A DNA stretch of 64,000 nucleotides from positions 110,709 through 174,708 of the forward strand of contig NTXX01000001.1 of the NCBI GenBank assembly GCA_002559145.1. The letters run 5' to 3'. The notes below the pieces were generated by a model that made no database searches, had not been told where the DNA came from, and saw only the letters and a program-made list of their open reading frames with translations. Of this stretch, positions 28,372 through 38,386 are shown one piece after another. The translations under genes and the position numbers were made by a program. Source of the DNA: Bacillus sp. AFS006103. GTDB taxonomy: Bacteria > Bacillota > Bacilli > Bacillales > Cytobacillaceae. Positions within the stretch are counted from its first letter, which is position 1, and each line of letters opens with the position of its first letter.

Positions 28372-28414
28372 GAAAAAAATAAAAGCATCGACCAATTAAC
28401 GAAGGTCGATGCTT
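28372..28414 (-). terminator. Terminator after the 25-codon reading frame
   Basis: AGCATCGACC (28384-28393) pairs with GGTCGATGCT (28404-28413); on the minus strand the stem is followed by TTTATTTTTTTT. It lies immediately after the stop of the small reading frame 28420-28497, supporting the view that this frame is in a real transcript. Confidence 0.88.
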
Positions 28415-28419
28415 ACTAT

Positions 28420-28497
28420 CTATTCAACACTAATTTCAGCTGAAATAACGCAGCTGATTGCCGCAGTAATGACGATTGCCATGACAACCATGAACAT
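28420..28497 (-). CDS. Putative 25-residue hydrophobic peptide
   Basis: ATG at 28497 to TAG at 28420. The peptide is almost wholly hydrophobic (FMVVMAIVITAAISCVIS) with an acidic C-terminus (AEISVE), compatible with a single membrane helix. GGGGTGGAGAG directly upstream is a good ribosome binding site, and a strong terminator begins 6 bp after the stop. I do not recognise the family. Membrane micropeptide, type I toxin-like peptide or sporulation peptide are all possible. Confidence 0.5.
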   Translation of the reverse strand: MFMVVMAIVITAAISCVISAEISVE

Positions 28498-28635
28498 ACT
28501 CTCCACCCCTTAGATAGATCCTGTTCTTTATACTATGAATTTATCACATTTTCACAGTAGCTAGCTTCGGGAAATGTGTATATTTTGTTAACAAACACCT
28601 GCGACTATTAGCAATTTGATTTCACTATGATATTA

Positions 28636-28695
28636 TTATGAACTTTTTTTCTTTGGTTTAAAAAACAGCGATATTAATAAAATATGGAGCGGCAT
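28636..28695 (-). CDS. Putative 19-residue YrzI-like micropeptide
   Basis: ATG at 28695, stop TAA at 28636, with a perfect AGGAGG 8 nt before the start. The product is a short hydrophobic stretch followed by KPKKKSS. It lines up with the N-terminus of the YrzI protein encoded just upstream: MPLHILLISLFFKPKKK against MTLNIFFISITIKKRR. It may be a shortened paralogue. No other evidence for expression. Confidence 0.45.
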   Translation of the reverse strand: MPLHILLISLFFKPKKKSS

Positions 28696-28723
28696 TTTGT
28701 TTACCTCCTAATTTTTTGACTAG

Positions 28724-28786
28724 CTAGGTGGTATCCTTCGAAACCCAGAGACTAGCACCACGACCTTGCATAAGTAAAAACAACAT
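28724..28786 (-). CDS. Putative 20-residue micropeptide
   Basis: ATG at 28786 to TAG at 28724, with AAAGGTGG 8 nt upstream. The product starts LFLLMQGRGASLW and matches nothing I know. It lies between the yrzI gene and the 19-codon frame, all in the same direction with gaps of 28-40 bp, like a small operon. Chance is not excluded at this length. Confidence 0.35.
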   Translation of the reverse strand: MLFLLMQGRGASLWVSKDTT

Positions 28787-28826
28787 AGTTAAAACCACCT
28801 TTCATTCTTTCGATTATTTTCTTCTT

Positions 28827-28967
28827 TTACATCATACGGTACATGGAGGCTTGGCGATCTTTGTTTTGTTCATAAAGTTTCTCAACCATTTCTTGGTGTG
28901 CAATTTCTTTCGGACTCAATCTACGTTTTTTAATCGTAATTGAAATGAAGAATATATTTAGGGTCAT
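28827..28967 (-). CDS. yrzI: YrzI family small protein
   Basis: A 46-residue protein with a hydrophobic N-terminus (TLNIFFISITI) and a charged helical remainder (SPKEIAHQEMVEKLYEQ, ending YRMM). Length and sequence match the Bacillus YrzI family, which is found in spore formers and has been suggested to be sporulation-linked; its function is unknown. AAAGGAGG lies 8-9 nt before the ATG. It lies downstream of two tandem terminators, so it likely has its own promoter in 28970-29060. Confidence 0.85.
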   Translation of the reverse strand: MTLNIFFISITIKKRRLSPKEIAHQEMVEKLYEQNKDRQASMYRMM

Positions 28968-29059
28968 GTATACCACCTCCTTTAAGAAAATCGTTGTAGT
29001 GCAATCACAACAAATTCAATTTATGCTCTACATATCCATAATGCTCGTAAAAAGGGCAC

Positions 29060-29090
29060 AAAAAGGCCGCAGAAGAGAATCCCTGCGGCT
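29060..29090 (-). terminator. Second of two tandem terminators
   Basis: GCCGCAG (29066-29072) pairs with CTGCGGC (29083-29089) around a 10-nt loop; on the minus strand CTTTTTGTG follows. It backs up the terminator at 29107-29139. Confidence 0.85.
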
Positions 29091-29106
29091 CAGTGATTTT
29101 AGGCAC

Positions 29107-29139
29107 AAAAATACCGCAAGGCGTCATCCTCCCTGCGGC
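29107..29139 (-). terminator. First of two tandem terminators
   Basis: CCGCA (29114-29118) and TGCGG (29134-29138) pair around a 15-nt loop that can extend the stem; TATTTTTGTG follows on the minus strand. It ends the predicted short transcript from the promoter at 29300-29328. Confidence 0.75.
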
Positions 29140-29168
29140 ATGGATATGTATAGTCACTTAATTAAAAA

Positions 29169-29258
29169 TTAAGCAATCCATTCCAGTCTGGTCGAATGTT
29201 TGATATTCAAATATACAGTTTTCAATGCTACAGTTTTGCCAGTTAGTGTTAACATCAT
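29169..29258 (-). CDS. Putative 29-residue peptide with its own promoter
   Basis: ATG at 29258 (followed by a second ATG) to TAA at 29169. GAGGAGG lies 9 nt upstream. A near-consensus promoter precedes it by about 45 bp and two tandem terminators follow. The product (LTLTGKTVALKTVYLNIK, ending RLEWIA) is basic with no clear membrane helix. I do not recognise it. The transcript of about 190 nt could also act as an RNA. Confidence 0.5.
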   Translation of the reverse strand: MMLTLTGKTVALKTVYLNIKHSTRLEWIA

Positions 29259-29299
29259 TTTCTTCAACCTCCTCTTGGAATATTTTACTTACTACGGTA

Positions 29300-29328
29300 A
29301 TTATATCCACACACCAATACTTTGTAAA
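29300..29328 (-). promoter_or_regulatory. Near-consensus SigA promoter of the 29-codon frame
   Basis: On the minus strand, -35 TTTACA (29323-29328), a 17-bp spacer and -10 TATAAT (29300-29305). The -10 matches at 6/6 and the -35 at 5/6 positions. Transcription would begin near 29293. Confidence 0.75.
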
Positions 29329-29371
29329 CCTCTTTGTGGAAATTTATTCAAATTAATGCAAAAGCCCAAAA

Positions 29372-29414
29372 GGTGTCAGTTACCATGTGAATTTTTCACA
29401 TGGTAACTGACACC
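29372..29414 (-). terminator. Long hairpin terminator after mccB (dispersed repeat copy)
   Basis: Perfect 20-bp arms 29372-29391 and 29395-29414 around TTT, carrying GGTGTCAGTTACCATGTG. On the minus strand a short TTTT follows the stem. A closely similar hairpin occurs after rarA at 55376-55422, so this is a repeated terminator-like element. Confidence 0.8.
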
Positions 29415-29421
29415 CAATATA

Positions 29422-31483
<2,062 letters not shown>

Positions 31484-31500
31484 TTTTCCACCTCAATGAG

Positions 31501-32196
31501 CTATTTTAAAGCAGCTACCATTTTCATGACCAATGTCGCAGAATTAGTTGCCGCTTTATCGATAAATTGATCAAAAGAAACTTCAGATTCTTTTCCGGCA
31601 ATATCAGAAAGCGAGCGAATAATCACAAAAGGTACTCCAAAACGATGAGCTACTTGTGCGATTGCTGCTGCTTCCATTTCCACGGCTTGCAGGTCATTAA
31701 ATTTTGACCGAACAAAGTCGACTCTCGCTGGGTCCTCCATAAAGGAATCGCCCGTAACAATAAGGCCTTTCACAATTTGGAATTTTTCAAGTGCTGATGC
31801 AGCAGTTTCTGCGACCGAAATTAATTTTTCGTCTGCTAAAAATGCAGCAGGCAGCTGCGGAACCTGGCCATATTCATATCCAAAAGCTGTAACATCTACA
31901 TCGTGGTGACGGACTTCTGTTGAAATGACGGCATCCCCAACATTGAGCGAAGGATTGAAGCCGCCTGCAGATCCCGTGTTTATGATGCAATCAGGCTTAT
32001 ATTTTTCAAGCAGGATGGTGGTTGACATCGCGGCATTCACTTTACCAATTCCTGAGCGCAGCAATATCACATCCGCCCCATGCATTTTCCCAAAGGTAAA
32101 TTCACAACCTGCTACGGTTTCTTGTGTTTGATTATCAATATTGCTTCTAAGTAAAGTAACTTCTTCTTCCATTGCTCCGATGATTGCGATTTTCAT
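31501..32196 (-). CDS. mtnN: 5'-methylthioadenosine/S-adenosylhomocysteine nucleosidase
   Basis: Hydrolyses MTA and SAH, releasing adenine; SAH hydrolysis feeds homocysteine production for MccA. The 231-residue protein has the N-terminal GAMEEEV with the catalytic Glu near residue 12, the [12 protein letters not shown] block, and the catalytic Asp in [10 protein letters not shown] near 197. It is the first gene of this sulfur operon here. In B. subtilis the methyltransferase gene yrrT precedes it; no such gene is present here. Confidence 0.97.
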   Translation of the reverse strand: MKIAIIGAMEEEVTLLRSNIDNQTQETVAGCEFTFGKMHGADVILLRSGIGKVNAAMSTTILLEKYKPDCIINTGSAGGFNPSLNVGDAVISTEVRHHDVDVTAFGYEYGQVPQLPAAFLADEKLISVAETAASALEKFQIVKGLIVTGDSFMEDPARVDFVRSKFNDLQAVEMEAAAIAQVAHRFGVPFVIIRSLSDIAGKESEVSFDQFIDKAATNSATLVMKMVAALK

Positions 32197-32490
32197 ACAT
32201 TGACCTCTTTCTTATATTAATAATCAATATCAGATTTACTGCTTATAATCTTCCTCGGAACCATATATCGTATCCGCAAAGACTATTCTACTCTTTTTGA
32301 AAAAAGCATGCTACAATGTGCAGCCGATTCTCCAATAATTTCAGCTAAACAGAATCATCAATCCTATAAGTATACTATGGATTCGTAAAAAACCTGTTCC
32401 TAGTTATCATATTTTACAAATTCGTCAACAAATTTGTTGTACCTGGCCATCGAAATGTCTAAAATATTACCTAGTAGAAAGGATGATACT

Positions 32491-32694
32491 ATGAATTTTC
32501 AATTTGAACTTATTGAGGATAAAATAGAATTTTTCGAAGCCACTAATCTAAAAACATTGCAAAAAAAGATTGAATCTCAAATTGATGAAAATAAGGCAAT
32601 TCTTCTTTCAGTTCATTCCGTTTCCCACCAAATGCATGTTAATGAAAATGGTCAGATGTATTTTTCAGCGGTGGTTCATTTTAAGAAGAAATAA
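32491..32694 (+). CDS. yrzA: YrzA family protein (DUF2536)
   Basis: A 67-residue soluble protein beginning NFQFELIEDKIEFFEA and ending MYFSAVVHFKKK. It matches my memory of YrzA (DUF2536), which is encoded near mtnN in Bacillus. Function unknown. The ATG at 32491 lies 7 nt after AAAGGAT, a modest ribosome binding site. It is divergent from mtnN; the 290-bp space between them holds AT-rich sequence with no element I can name. Confidence 0.85.
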   Translation: MNFQFELIEDKIEFFEATNLKTLQKKIESQIDENKAILLSVHSVSHQMHVNENGQMYFSAVVHFKKK

Positions 32695-32759
32695 TCTTAA
32701 CGTAAAAAGCCACCAAAGAATTATGGGTTACTTTAGATGTGTTAACAATAAGGCAACAA

Positions 32760-32806
32760 AAAAATGCACAAGAGATTTTATGTAAGAAATTTCTTGTGCA
32801 TTTTTA
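32760..32806 (+). terminator. Terminator after yrzA
   Basis: A 14-bp stem AAAAATGCACAAGA (32760-32773) / TCTTGTGCATTTTT (32792-32805) with an 18-nt loop. Confidence 0.85.
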
Positions 32807-32858
32807 TATAATTCTAAGGTTTAATGGAGTTTTAATCAAAAATTCATATATTTGGCCA

Positions 32859-33111
32859 ATGAAGGACAAAACTTAGTCGGATACTATGAGAAATGTCCTT
32901 CATAAGGGTCATGAAGGACAAAACTCGGTCGGACACCATGAGAAATGTCCTTCATAAGGGTCATGAAGGACAAAACTTGGTCGGACACCATAAGAAATGT
33001 CCTTCATAAGGGTCATGAAGGACAAATCTCGGTCGGGCACCATGAGAAATGTCCTTCATAAGGGTCATGAAGGACAAATCTCGGTCGGGCACCATAAGAA
33101 ATGTCCTTCAT
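32859..33111. repeat. Five tandem 52-bp hairpin repeats
   Basis: Units start at 32859, 32911, 32963, 33015 and 33067; four are 52 bp and the last is cut at 45 bp. Each unit begins ATGAAGGACA and carries the inverse TGTCCTTCAT near its end, so each can fold into a hairpin; units are joined by AAGGGTC. Differences between units are only a few bases. They fill the space between the yrzA terminator and the end of yrrS. There are no unique spacers, so this is not a CRISPR array. Confidence 0.95.
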
Positions 33112-33119
33112 TTACTGTC

Positions 33120-33821
33120 CTATTTAGCTAGTTCTTCCACCTTAGTTGGTTTCCAACCTTGACCGTCCACCCATTGAATATAAACATTATACTTTTGTTG
33201 TTTATCTTTTGAAGTTACCGTACTAAACGAGCCATTTGTTGTAGATTTATCTCTACCCAGCCAATACACTGTCATATTGCTTTTGTCTAAACCAGTGGCA
33301 TAGGAAATGGCATTTAGCATCTCCTGCCAGTCAACCGAAGATTGATCATAAACAGGGGTATGTTCGCCTGTTTGTGAAGTCCCAACTGGCTGCCATGCCG
33401 GATTTTCGATGGTCTTTACAGCATTCGACGAGCCGCCCTCCGTCACTACCTCCTGAGATTTATCTGCAGCATCGGGAGTTGTAGCCTCTTCTGATGATGT
33501 CTCATCCTCTGGTGCTGTAACATCTTCACTTGGTTCCTCTTCCCCGACTGTAGTATCCGTTGTATTCTCATCACCGGCAGCGGCAGTAGCTTCTTCTGCC
33601 TCTTTCTGATCTGTATTCTCTTTATTTGCCGTTTCCTTTTGCTCTGTTTTTGTAATTTCCTTTTTTGGAGCAGCCTTGTCATTTCCAGTAGCAAAGATAT
33701 TATATGCGACAAAAATTATCAGTAAGAGCACAACGATAATTAAACTATTTAAGACGATATTAGTTTTTTTTCTTTTCGTACGGTAACCTGAACGCGAATT
33801 AGAATTCAAATCATTAGTCAA
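33120..33821 (-). CDS. yrrS: YrrS family membrane protein (DUF1510)
   Basis: A 233-residue protein, the same length as B. subtilis YrrS. It has a basic cytoplasmic N-terminus (RTKRKKTN), one transmembrane helix (about 27-48), a long low-complexity acidic linker rich in Glu, Thr and Ala (about 55-135), and a C-terminal folded DUF1510 domain with conserved Trp residues (WQPVGTSQTGEHTPVY, WVDGQGWKPTKVEEL). It starts with TTG at 33821, 7 nt after GGGAGGG. It follows pbpI and is probably co-transcribed with it; function unknown. Confidence 0.9.
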   Translation of the reverse strand: MTNDLNSNSRSGYRTKRKKTNIVLNSLIIVVLLLIIFVAYNIFATGNDKAAPKKEITKTEQKETANKENTDQKEAEEATAAAGDENTTDTTVGEEEPSEDVTAPEDETSSEEATTPDAADKSQEVVTEGGSSNAVKTIENPAWQPVGTSQTGEHTPVYDQSSVDWQEMLNAISYATGLDKSNMTVYWLGRDKSTTNGSFSTVTSKDKQQKYNVYIQWVDGQGWKPTKVEELAK

Positions 33822-33937
33822 ATTAATTCCCTCCCAAAATAAAATACGGAAGCTCCTCAAAGGATACGGAGCCAGACATTTATAGACTCTCAATATTCTA
33901 ACATGATTTTATGAGAACTTGAAGGAAAAACCATTAT

Positions 33938-35698
33938 CTAATGCATGCCGTTATCATTTTCATACAACATTTTAACGATATCAGCAAATAATAAATTAAC
34001 CCCTCCTTCTGAATCTAATACATCCAAATTCACTGCCACAAGTGCATATTTGGGATTTTCATACGGGAAATAACCTGCGAACCATTTGTTATGCAGTTGC
34101 TTTCCAGCTTGATACTTCCCAGTTTCTGCCGTCCCTGATTTACCTGCTACCGCATAGGGCAATTCCTTGAACCATCTTCCCGTGCCGTCCGGGTTCAAGA
34201 CAACTTCACGCAATAACCTTTGCAACTTCATCGCAGTATAGGGTGAAATGGTATCTCCTTGTAAGCTTTGCTCTTGAAAATTAACCATCGTGGTGCCATT
34301 TTTGTACTCAATTTTTGATACGGCTCTAACCATCTCCTTTTCACCACCTCTTGCAATCGTCGCCATCATATTAGCAACAGCTAAAGGCGTAGCCCGAACC
34401 TCATGTTGTCCAATTCCGGTCATTGCAGCGAAATTAGCGTCCTTCTTAGCATCCTCCGACAGAAATACTCTTCCTTTATCTTCTTCCGCCAACTGTTTAA
34501 AATTATTGGTGTGATAGATATCCCCCTGCCAGCCGACAGACCCGGTAAGAGACAGTTTTTCAGCATAATCTTCTAAAAGGTTTGGATTTATTTTTTGTAA
34601 TTCTTTTGCTAGTTCTCCAAATGTCCGATTACAGCTCCTTGCAAAGCTATTCGTGAAATCCAACATCCCATAATTATAGATTAACTCTGGTTTCCCATTA
34701 ATTTTTTTACCGCAGTCAAACAGACGCTTCGAATCATCCAGATTATGGTCTATGGCTGCAGCAGCTACAACTGTTTTGAAAACTGAACCCATGATCTGCT
34801 GTTTGAGCATCATATTCGTCATACCAGCACCATTGTAGGGGTCATTTTTATTTATTGTTGGCCTTGATACCAGTGACAGTACACTATTATCCTTAATATT
34901 AAGGAGTACGAGTCCTCCTTTTTTAATCTGATAGTGATCAACTAACTCTTCCGCTCTTTGTTGAAGTGTCTTATCCAGGGTTGTCCGAATATTGACTGGA
35001 TAAAACGGATTGGCCGGATCTACATATCTTACATTAATTCCAAACAGAGGTGCACCACCGCCATCGACATGATATACCAGCTTTGATTTACCTTCAGGAA
35101 GCAGGAATTCATCAAAGCTCTCCTCCAGCCCTGACACACCAATCAAGGTTTTCTCCGATAGCTCTTTATTTGGATATCGCTTCATTAATTCTTTAGAATT
35201 TTCTCCAGTCAGACCAATCAGCTGTTCGGCTGGAACTTGAGAACGTTCAAACTTTTTTTCAATCGCAAAGACTCCCGGAATTTTTAAGCGATTGATGCTT
35301 TCCATTTGTGAACTAGTCAGTTCATATGGTTCAGGTTCGCCATAGGCAAAAGGTTTTTTCGCCCCTTCAACTGCCATTTCAAGGGTATTAACGGGTATTC
35401 CGGAAATGTTTGAAACCTGGTCAGCGTCCCAATCCATTTTTTTCAAGAAAGGGAAAAGGACAAGAACTGCCACCTTTTTGTGTGTGAGCATTGCACCTCT
35501 TCGGTCAAGAAAGTTCCCTCTGCCATTATCAATAACTAGCTCTTGCGTTCTTTGTTTGACACTTTCCTCAAGTAGATTTATGTTATGTTTAGAAAAAGTC
35601 TCTGTCTCAATTAACTGAATTTGCATTAAACGCCCTAAAAGCAACAACAATCCTGTAATAGAAATAATCAGCCACCCAATCGCTCTTTTTCTCCACAT
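33938..35698 (-). CDS. pbpI: Class B penicillin-binding protein PbpI
   Basis: Peptidoglycan transpeptidase of 586 residues (YrrR in B. subtilis, transcribed during sporulation). There is an N-terminal membrane anchor (about 7-25) and a dimerization region. The transpeptidase domain has the active-site MGSVFKTV (SxxK), RSCNRTF (SxN) and AGKSGTAETG (KSG). The start is the ATG at 35698, 8 nt after GAGG. That ribosome binding site is inside the 3' arm of a hairpin that also looks like the greA terminator. Confidence 0.95.
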   Translation of the reverse strand: MWRKRAIGWLIISITGLLLLLGRLMQIQLIETETFSKHNINLLEESVKQRTQELVIDNGRGNFLDRRGAMLTHKKVAVLVLFPFLKKMDWDADQVSNISGIPVNTLEMAVEGAKKPFAYGEPEPYELTSSQMESINRLKIPGVFAIEKKFERSQVPAEQLIGLTGENSKELMKRYPNKELSEKTLIGVSGLEESFDEFLLPEGKSKLVYHVDGGGAPLFGINVRYVDPANPFYPVNIRTTLDKTLQQRAEELVDHYQIKKGGLVLLNIKDNSVLSLVSRPTINKNDPYNGAGMTNMMLKQQIMGSVFKTVVAAAAIDHNLDDSKRLFDCGKKINGKPELIYNYGMLDFTNSFARSCNRTFGELAKELQKINPNLLEDYAEKLSLTGSVGWQGDIYHTNNFKQLAEEDKGRVFLSEDAKKDANFAAMTGIGQHEVRATPLAVANMMATIARGGEKEMVRAVSKIEYKNGTTMVNFQEQSLQGDTISPYTAMKLQRLLREVVLNPDGTGRWFKELPYAVAGKSGTAETGKYQAGKQLHNKWFAGYFPYENPKYALVAVNLDVLDSEGGVNLLFADIVKMLYENDNGMH

Positions 35699-35706
35699 AA
35701 AAAACA

Positions 35707-35729
35707 CCTCGTCAAAAGTTTTGACGAGG
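35707..35729 (-). terminator. greA terminator hairpin overlapping the pbpI ribosome binding site
   Basis: CCTCGTCAAAA (35707-35717) and TTTTGACGAGG (35719-35729) are perfectly complementary. On the minus strand the 3' arm supplies GAGG for pbpI translation and TGTTTTTT follows at once, then ATG. It can act as terminator and as a lid on the ribosome binding site. Confidence 0.75.
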
Positions 35730-35785
35730 TTTTCTTATTTCAAACAATGAATCAAATGATAAACCAAAAATAGTTATAATTACAA

Positions 35786-36262
35786 TTATTTAATTTTAGT
35801 AATTCTAACGCTCATTTCTCCGCCTGGAGTTTGAACGGATACTTGATCGCCTACTTTTTTACCTAAAAGGCTTTTGGCGATAGGTGAATCGTTTGATATC
35901 TTTCCTTCAAATGGGTCAGCTTCCGCGCTTCCAACAATAGAATACGTTTCTTCATCACCATCTGGGAGCTCAATAAATGTAACAGAACTTCCTAATGTCA
36001 CAGAGTCACTTGCCATAGCAGCCTCTGCAATGATTTTAGCATTGCGAACCATATTTTCTAATGTTGTGATGCGGCCTTCAACAAAGGCCTGTTCTTCCTT
36101 CGCGGAATCATACTCAGAATTTTCAGATAGGTCCCCGAAACTTCTCGCAATTTTAATTCTTTCAACCACTTCTTTACGTTTCACTGATTTTAAGTATTCT
36201 AGTTCTTGGACCAGTTTATCTTTACCTGCTTGTGTCATTGGAAATACTTTCTCTGTAGCCAA
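35786..36262 (-). CDS. greA: Transcription elongation factor GreA
   Basis: Rescues backtracked RNA polymerase by stimulating transcript cleavage. The 158-residue product has the N-terminal coiled coil ([19 protein letters not shown]) with the acidic tip ([17 protein letters not shown]) and the FKBP-like C-terminal domain ([16 protein letters not shown]). It starts with TTG at 36262, 8 nt after GAAGGAG; the in-frame GTG at 36271 is too close to that site. Its position between udk and pbpI matches B. subtilis. Confidence 0.97.
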   Translation of the reverse strand: MATEKVFPMTQAGKDKLVQELEYLKSVKRKEVVERIKIARSFGDLSENSEYDSAKEEQAFVEGRITTLENMVRNAKIIAEAAMASDSVTLGSSVTFIELPDGDEETYSIVGSAEADPFEGKISNDSPIAKSLLGKKVGDQVSVQTPGGEMSVRITKIK

Positions 36263-36340
36263 AACCCTCACTCCTTCTAGTCATTAAGAATTGTGTATGT
36301 AATATATGTAATATTATGCCAATCAGAAAAATAGATAGTA

Positions 36341-36366
36341 GCGCGTCCTCTTATATAAGGGCGCGC
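36341..36366 (-). terminator. GC-rich hairpin between udk and greA
   Basis: GCGCGTCCT (36341-36349) pairs with AGGGCGCGC (36358-36366), with one G-U pair. The U-run after the stem on the minus strand is weak (TACTATCTATTTTT), so this is a possible udk terminator only. Confidence 0.4.
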
Positions 36367-36423
36367 GACAAAAATATTTTTTCAATATGAAATTTCCTTT
36401 TAGATATTCCTTTTGCTATTGTT

Positions 36424-37059
36424 TCATAAAAATGACTTTTGTTCAAGAATTGTTTGAATTTTTGTGACCATTAAATCAATTGCGACATGATTATGGCCGC
36501 CCTCAGGGATAATGATATCTGCATATCGCTTCGTTGGCTCAATAAATTGATTATGCATCGGACGAACCACATTTAAATATTGTTCAATGACAGAATCAAA
36601 GGTCCGACCGCGGTCCCTAATATCACGAGTTAACCGGCGGATAATTCTTAAATCCGCATCCGTATCTACGTACAATTTAATGTCCATTAAATCTCGAAGC
36701 CGCTCATCCTCAAGAACTAAGATTCCCTCCAAAATGATTACATCCTGCGGTTCAACAGGAATGACTTTGTCTGAACGCGTATGGATTGAATAATCATAAA
36801 CAGGCTTTTGAATGATCTCATAGCGCAATAGCTTTTCAATATGTTCAATCAGTAAGCTATTATCAAAGGCTAGCGGGTGATCATAGTTTGTTTTTAAACG
36901 TTCTTCAAAGGGTAAATTACTCTGATCCTTATAATAATAATCCTGTTCAAGTACCAGAATAGAATGCTCTTTCAGACTCTCATAAATAGCTTTTGTGACA
37001 CTGGTTTTTCCGGAGCCGGAGCCGCCGGTTACACCAATAACAACCGGTTTGCGCATCAT
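36424..37059 (-). CDS. udk: Uridine kinase
   Basis: Phosphorylates uridine and cytidine in pyrimidine salvage. The 211-residue protein has the P-loop GGSGSGKTS (residues 12-20), the nucleoside-binding YDHPLAFDN and the [16 protein letters not shown] block. It matches B. subtilis Udk closely in length and sequence. The ATG follows AGGAG by 7 nt. It lies 1 bp downstream of trhP2. Confidence 0.97.
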   Translation of the reverse strand: MMRKPVVIGVTGGSGSGKTSVTKAIYESLKEHSILVLEQDYYYKDQSNLPFEERLKTNYDHPLAFDNSLLIEHIEKLLRYEIIQKPVYDYSIHTRSDKVIPVEPQDVIILEGILVLEDERLRDLMDIKLYVDTDADLRIIRRLTRDIRDRGRTFDSVIEQYLNVVRPMHNQFIEPTKRYADIIIPEGGHNHVAIDLMVTKIQTILEQKSFL

Positions 37060-37060
37060 G

Positions 37061-38332
37061 CTAGTTCTCCTTTCGCATCATGTTGTTTGGGTAGACCGGT
37101 TTGTTCAATTTAAACTGTACAATTTGAAGCGGATGTCTTGCTGCATCCAATTCATTACCTTTATCATCCCAGATTTTATCAATAACATGGGTAAAGTTTT
37201 CAATTTCAGGTCCGAAAAATTCTACTTCTTCCCCAGGTTTAAAATGATTCCGTTGTTGAAGGGTCACCATGTTAGTTTCCTCGTTATAATCAAGGACAAG
37301 GCCTACAAACTCAAAATTTGTCTTCTTGCTATGATTACCAAACATTTGCTCTTTATACCCGGGCACACCTTCAAAAAATGCTGGTGCAGTTTCCCGATTG
37401 GCACATTTGTCTAGTTCCATTAGCCAGTCTTTCTGGATCACAAAATTCTCAGGGTCTGCGCAATAAGCATCAATCACTTTCCGATAAACACTGACAACAG
37501 TTGCGATATAATGAATCGATTTCATTCGGCCTTCGATTTTCAAACTATCAATACCTAGTTCAATCATTTGTGGAATCGCTTGAATAAGATTTAGATCCTT
37601 TGGGCTCATTGCAAACGGTGCGTCACCTTCTTCATATAGAGCAACTTCCTGATTGCTGCCTTCAAGTTGATAGAGATCATAATCCCAACGGCATGATTGG
37701 CAGCAGCCACCGCGGTTCGAATCCCTTGCTGTCATATGGTTGCTCAATGTACAACGACCTGAATAGGCTATACACATTGCACCATGAACAAAGGTTTCAA
37801 TCTCAACATCGACCTTTTCCTTCATTTCTCTAATTTCTTCTGCACTTACTTCACGAGCCAATACGACACGTTCTGCACCTGCCTCTTTCCAAAACTGGGC
37901 AGCTTTCCAGTTAGAAAGTGATTGCTGCGTACTGATATGGATTTCAATCTCCGGTGCAAGACGGCGGCAAGTTTCAATAATTAGCGGGTCAGCGACAATT
38001 ATTCCGGCGATCCCAGTTTCTTTCAAACCAAGTATATATTCATCTAAACCATCCAAATTTTCATTATGCGCAAAAATGTTGGTGGTCACATAAATTTTCG
38101 CACCATATTTCTTGGCGAACTCTACCCCTTCTTTCATTTCTTCGAAGGTAAAGTTATCGGCATTTGAACGAAGTCCATATTCTTGGCCGCCGATAAAAAC
38201 TGCATCTGCCCCATAATGTACAGCAATTTTTAATTTTTCAAGATTACCTGCTGGAGCAAGGAGTTCCGGCTTCTTTACAATAACCCGTTTCCCGTCGATA
38301 ATTTTAGAAATATTATCTTTAACTGTATTCAC
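37061..38332 (-). CDS. trhP2: TrhP2, tRNA U34 hydroxylation protein (peptidase U32 family)
   Basis: Despite the family name, this branch is needed for prephenate-dependent formation of 5-hydroxyuridine at tRNA position 34 (YrrO in B. subtilis). The 423-residue protein has the U32 core ([24 protein letters not shown]), the signature [18 protein letters not shown] with downstream cysteines (GGCCQSCRW) that probably bind an Fe-S cluster, and a C-terminal domain. It follows trhP1 by 54 bp; trmR, the next step in the pathway, is upstream. Confidence 0.93.
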   Translation of the reverse strand: MNTVKDNISKIIDGKRVIVKKPELLAPAGNLEKLKIAVHYGADAVFIGGQEYGLRSNADNFTFEEMKEGVEFAKKYGAKIYVTTNIFAHNENLDGLDEYILGLKETGIAGIIVADPLIIETCRRLAPEIEIHISTQQSLSNWKAAQFWKEAGAERVVLAREVSAEEIREMKEKVDVEIETFVHGAMCIAYSGRCTLSNHMTARDSNRGGCCQSCRWDYDLYQLEGSNQEVALYEEGDAPFAMSPKDLNLIQAIPQMIELGIDSLKIEGRMKSIHYIATVVSVYRKVIDAYCADPENFVIQKDWLMELDKCANRETAPAFFEGVPGYKEQMFGNHSKKTNFEFVGLVLDYNEETNMVTLQQRNHFKPGEEVEFFGPEIENFTHVIDKIWDDKGNELDAARHPLQIVQFKLNKPVYPNNMMRKEN

Positions 38333-38355
38333 AGTTGAACCCCTCCAATTTTCTA

Positions 38356-38379
38356 GCGACAGCGCTTAGGCGCTTTCGC
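38356..38379. repeat. Short imperfect hairpin between trhP1 and trhP2
   Basis: GCGACAGCGC (38356-38365), loop TTAG, GCGCTTTCGC (38370-38379), one mismatch. The flanking TTTTC TAG and CTTTTCTTTT resemble the edges of dispersed elements elsewhere in the window (46.8, 61.8 and 63.9 kb), so it may be a remnant. Confidence 0.5.
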
Positions 38380-38386
38380 TTTTCTT

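Noticed and set aside
32859..33111. Possible CRISPR array
   Set aside because: The whole 52-bp unit is repeated without unique spacers, each unit is itself an inverted repeat, and no cas gene is near.
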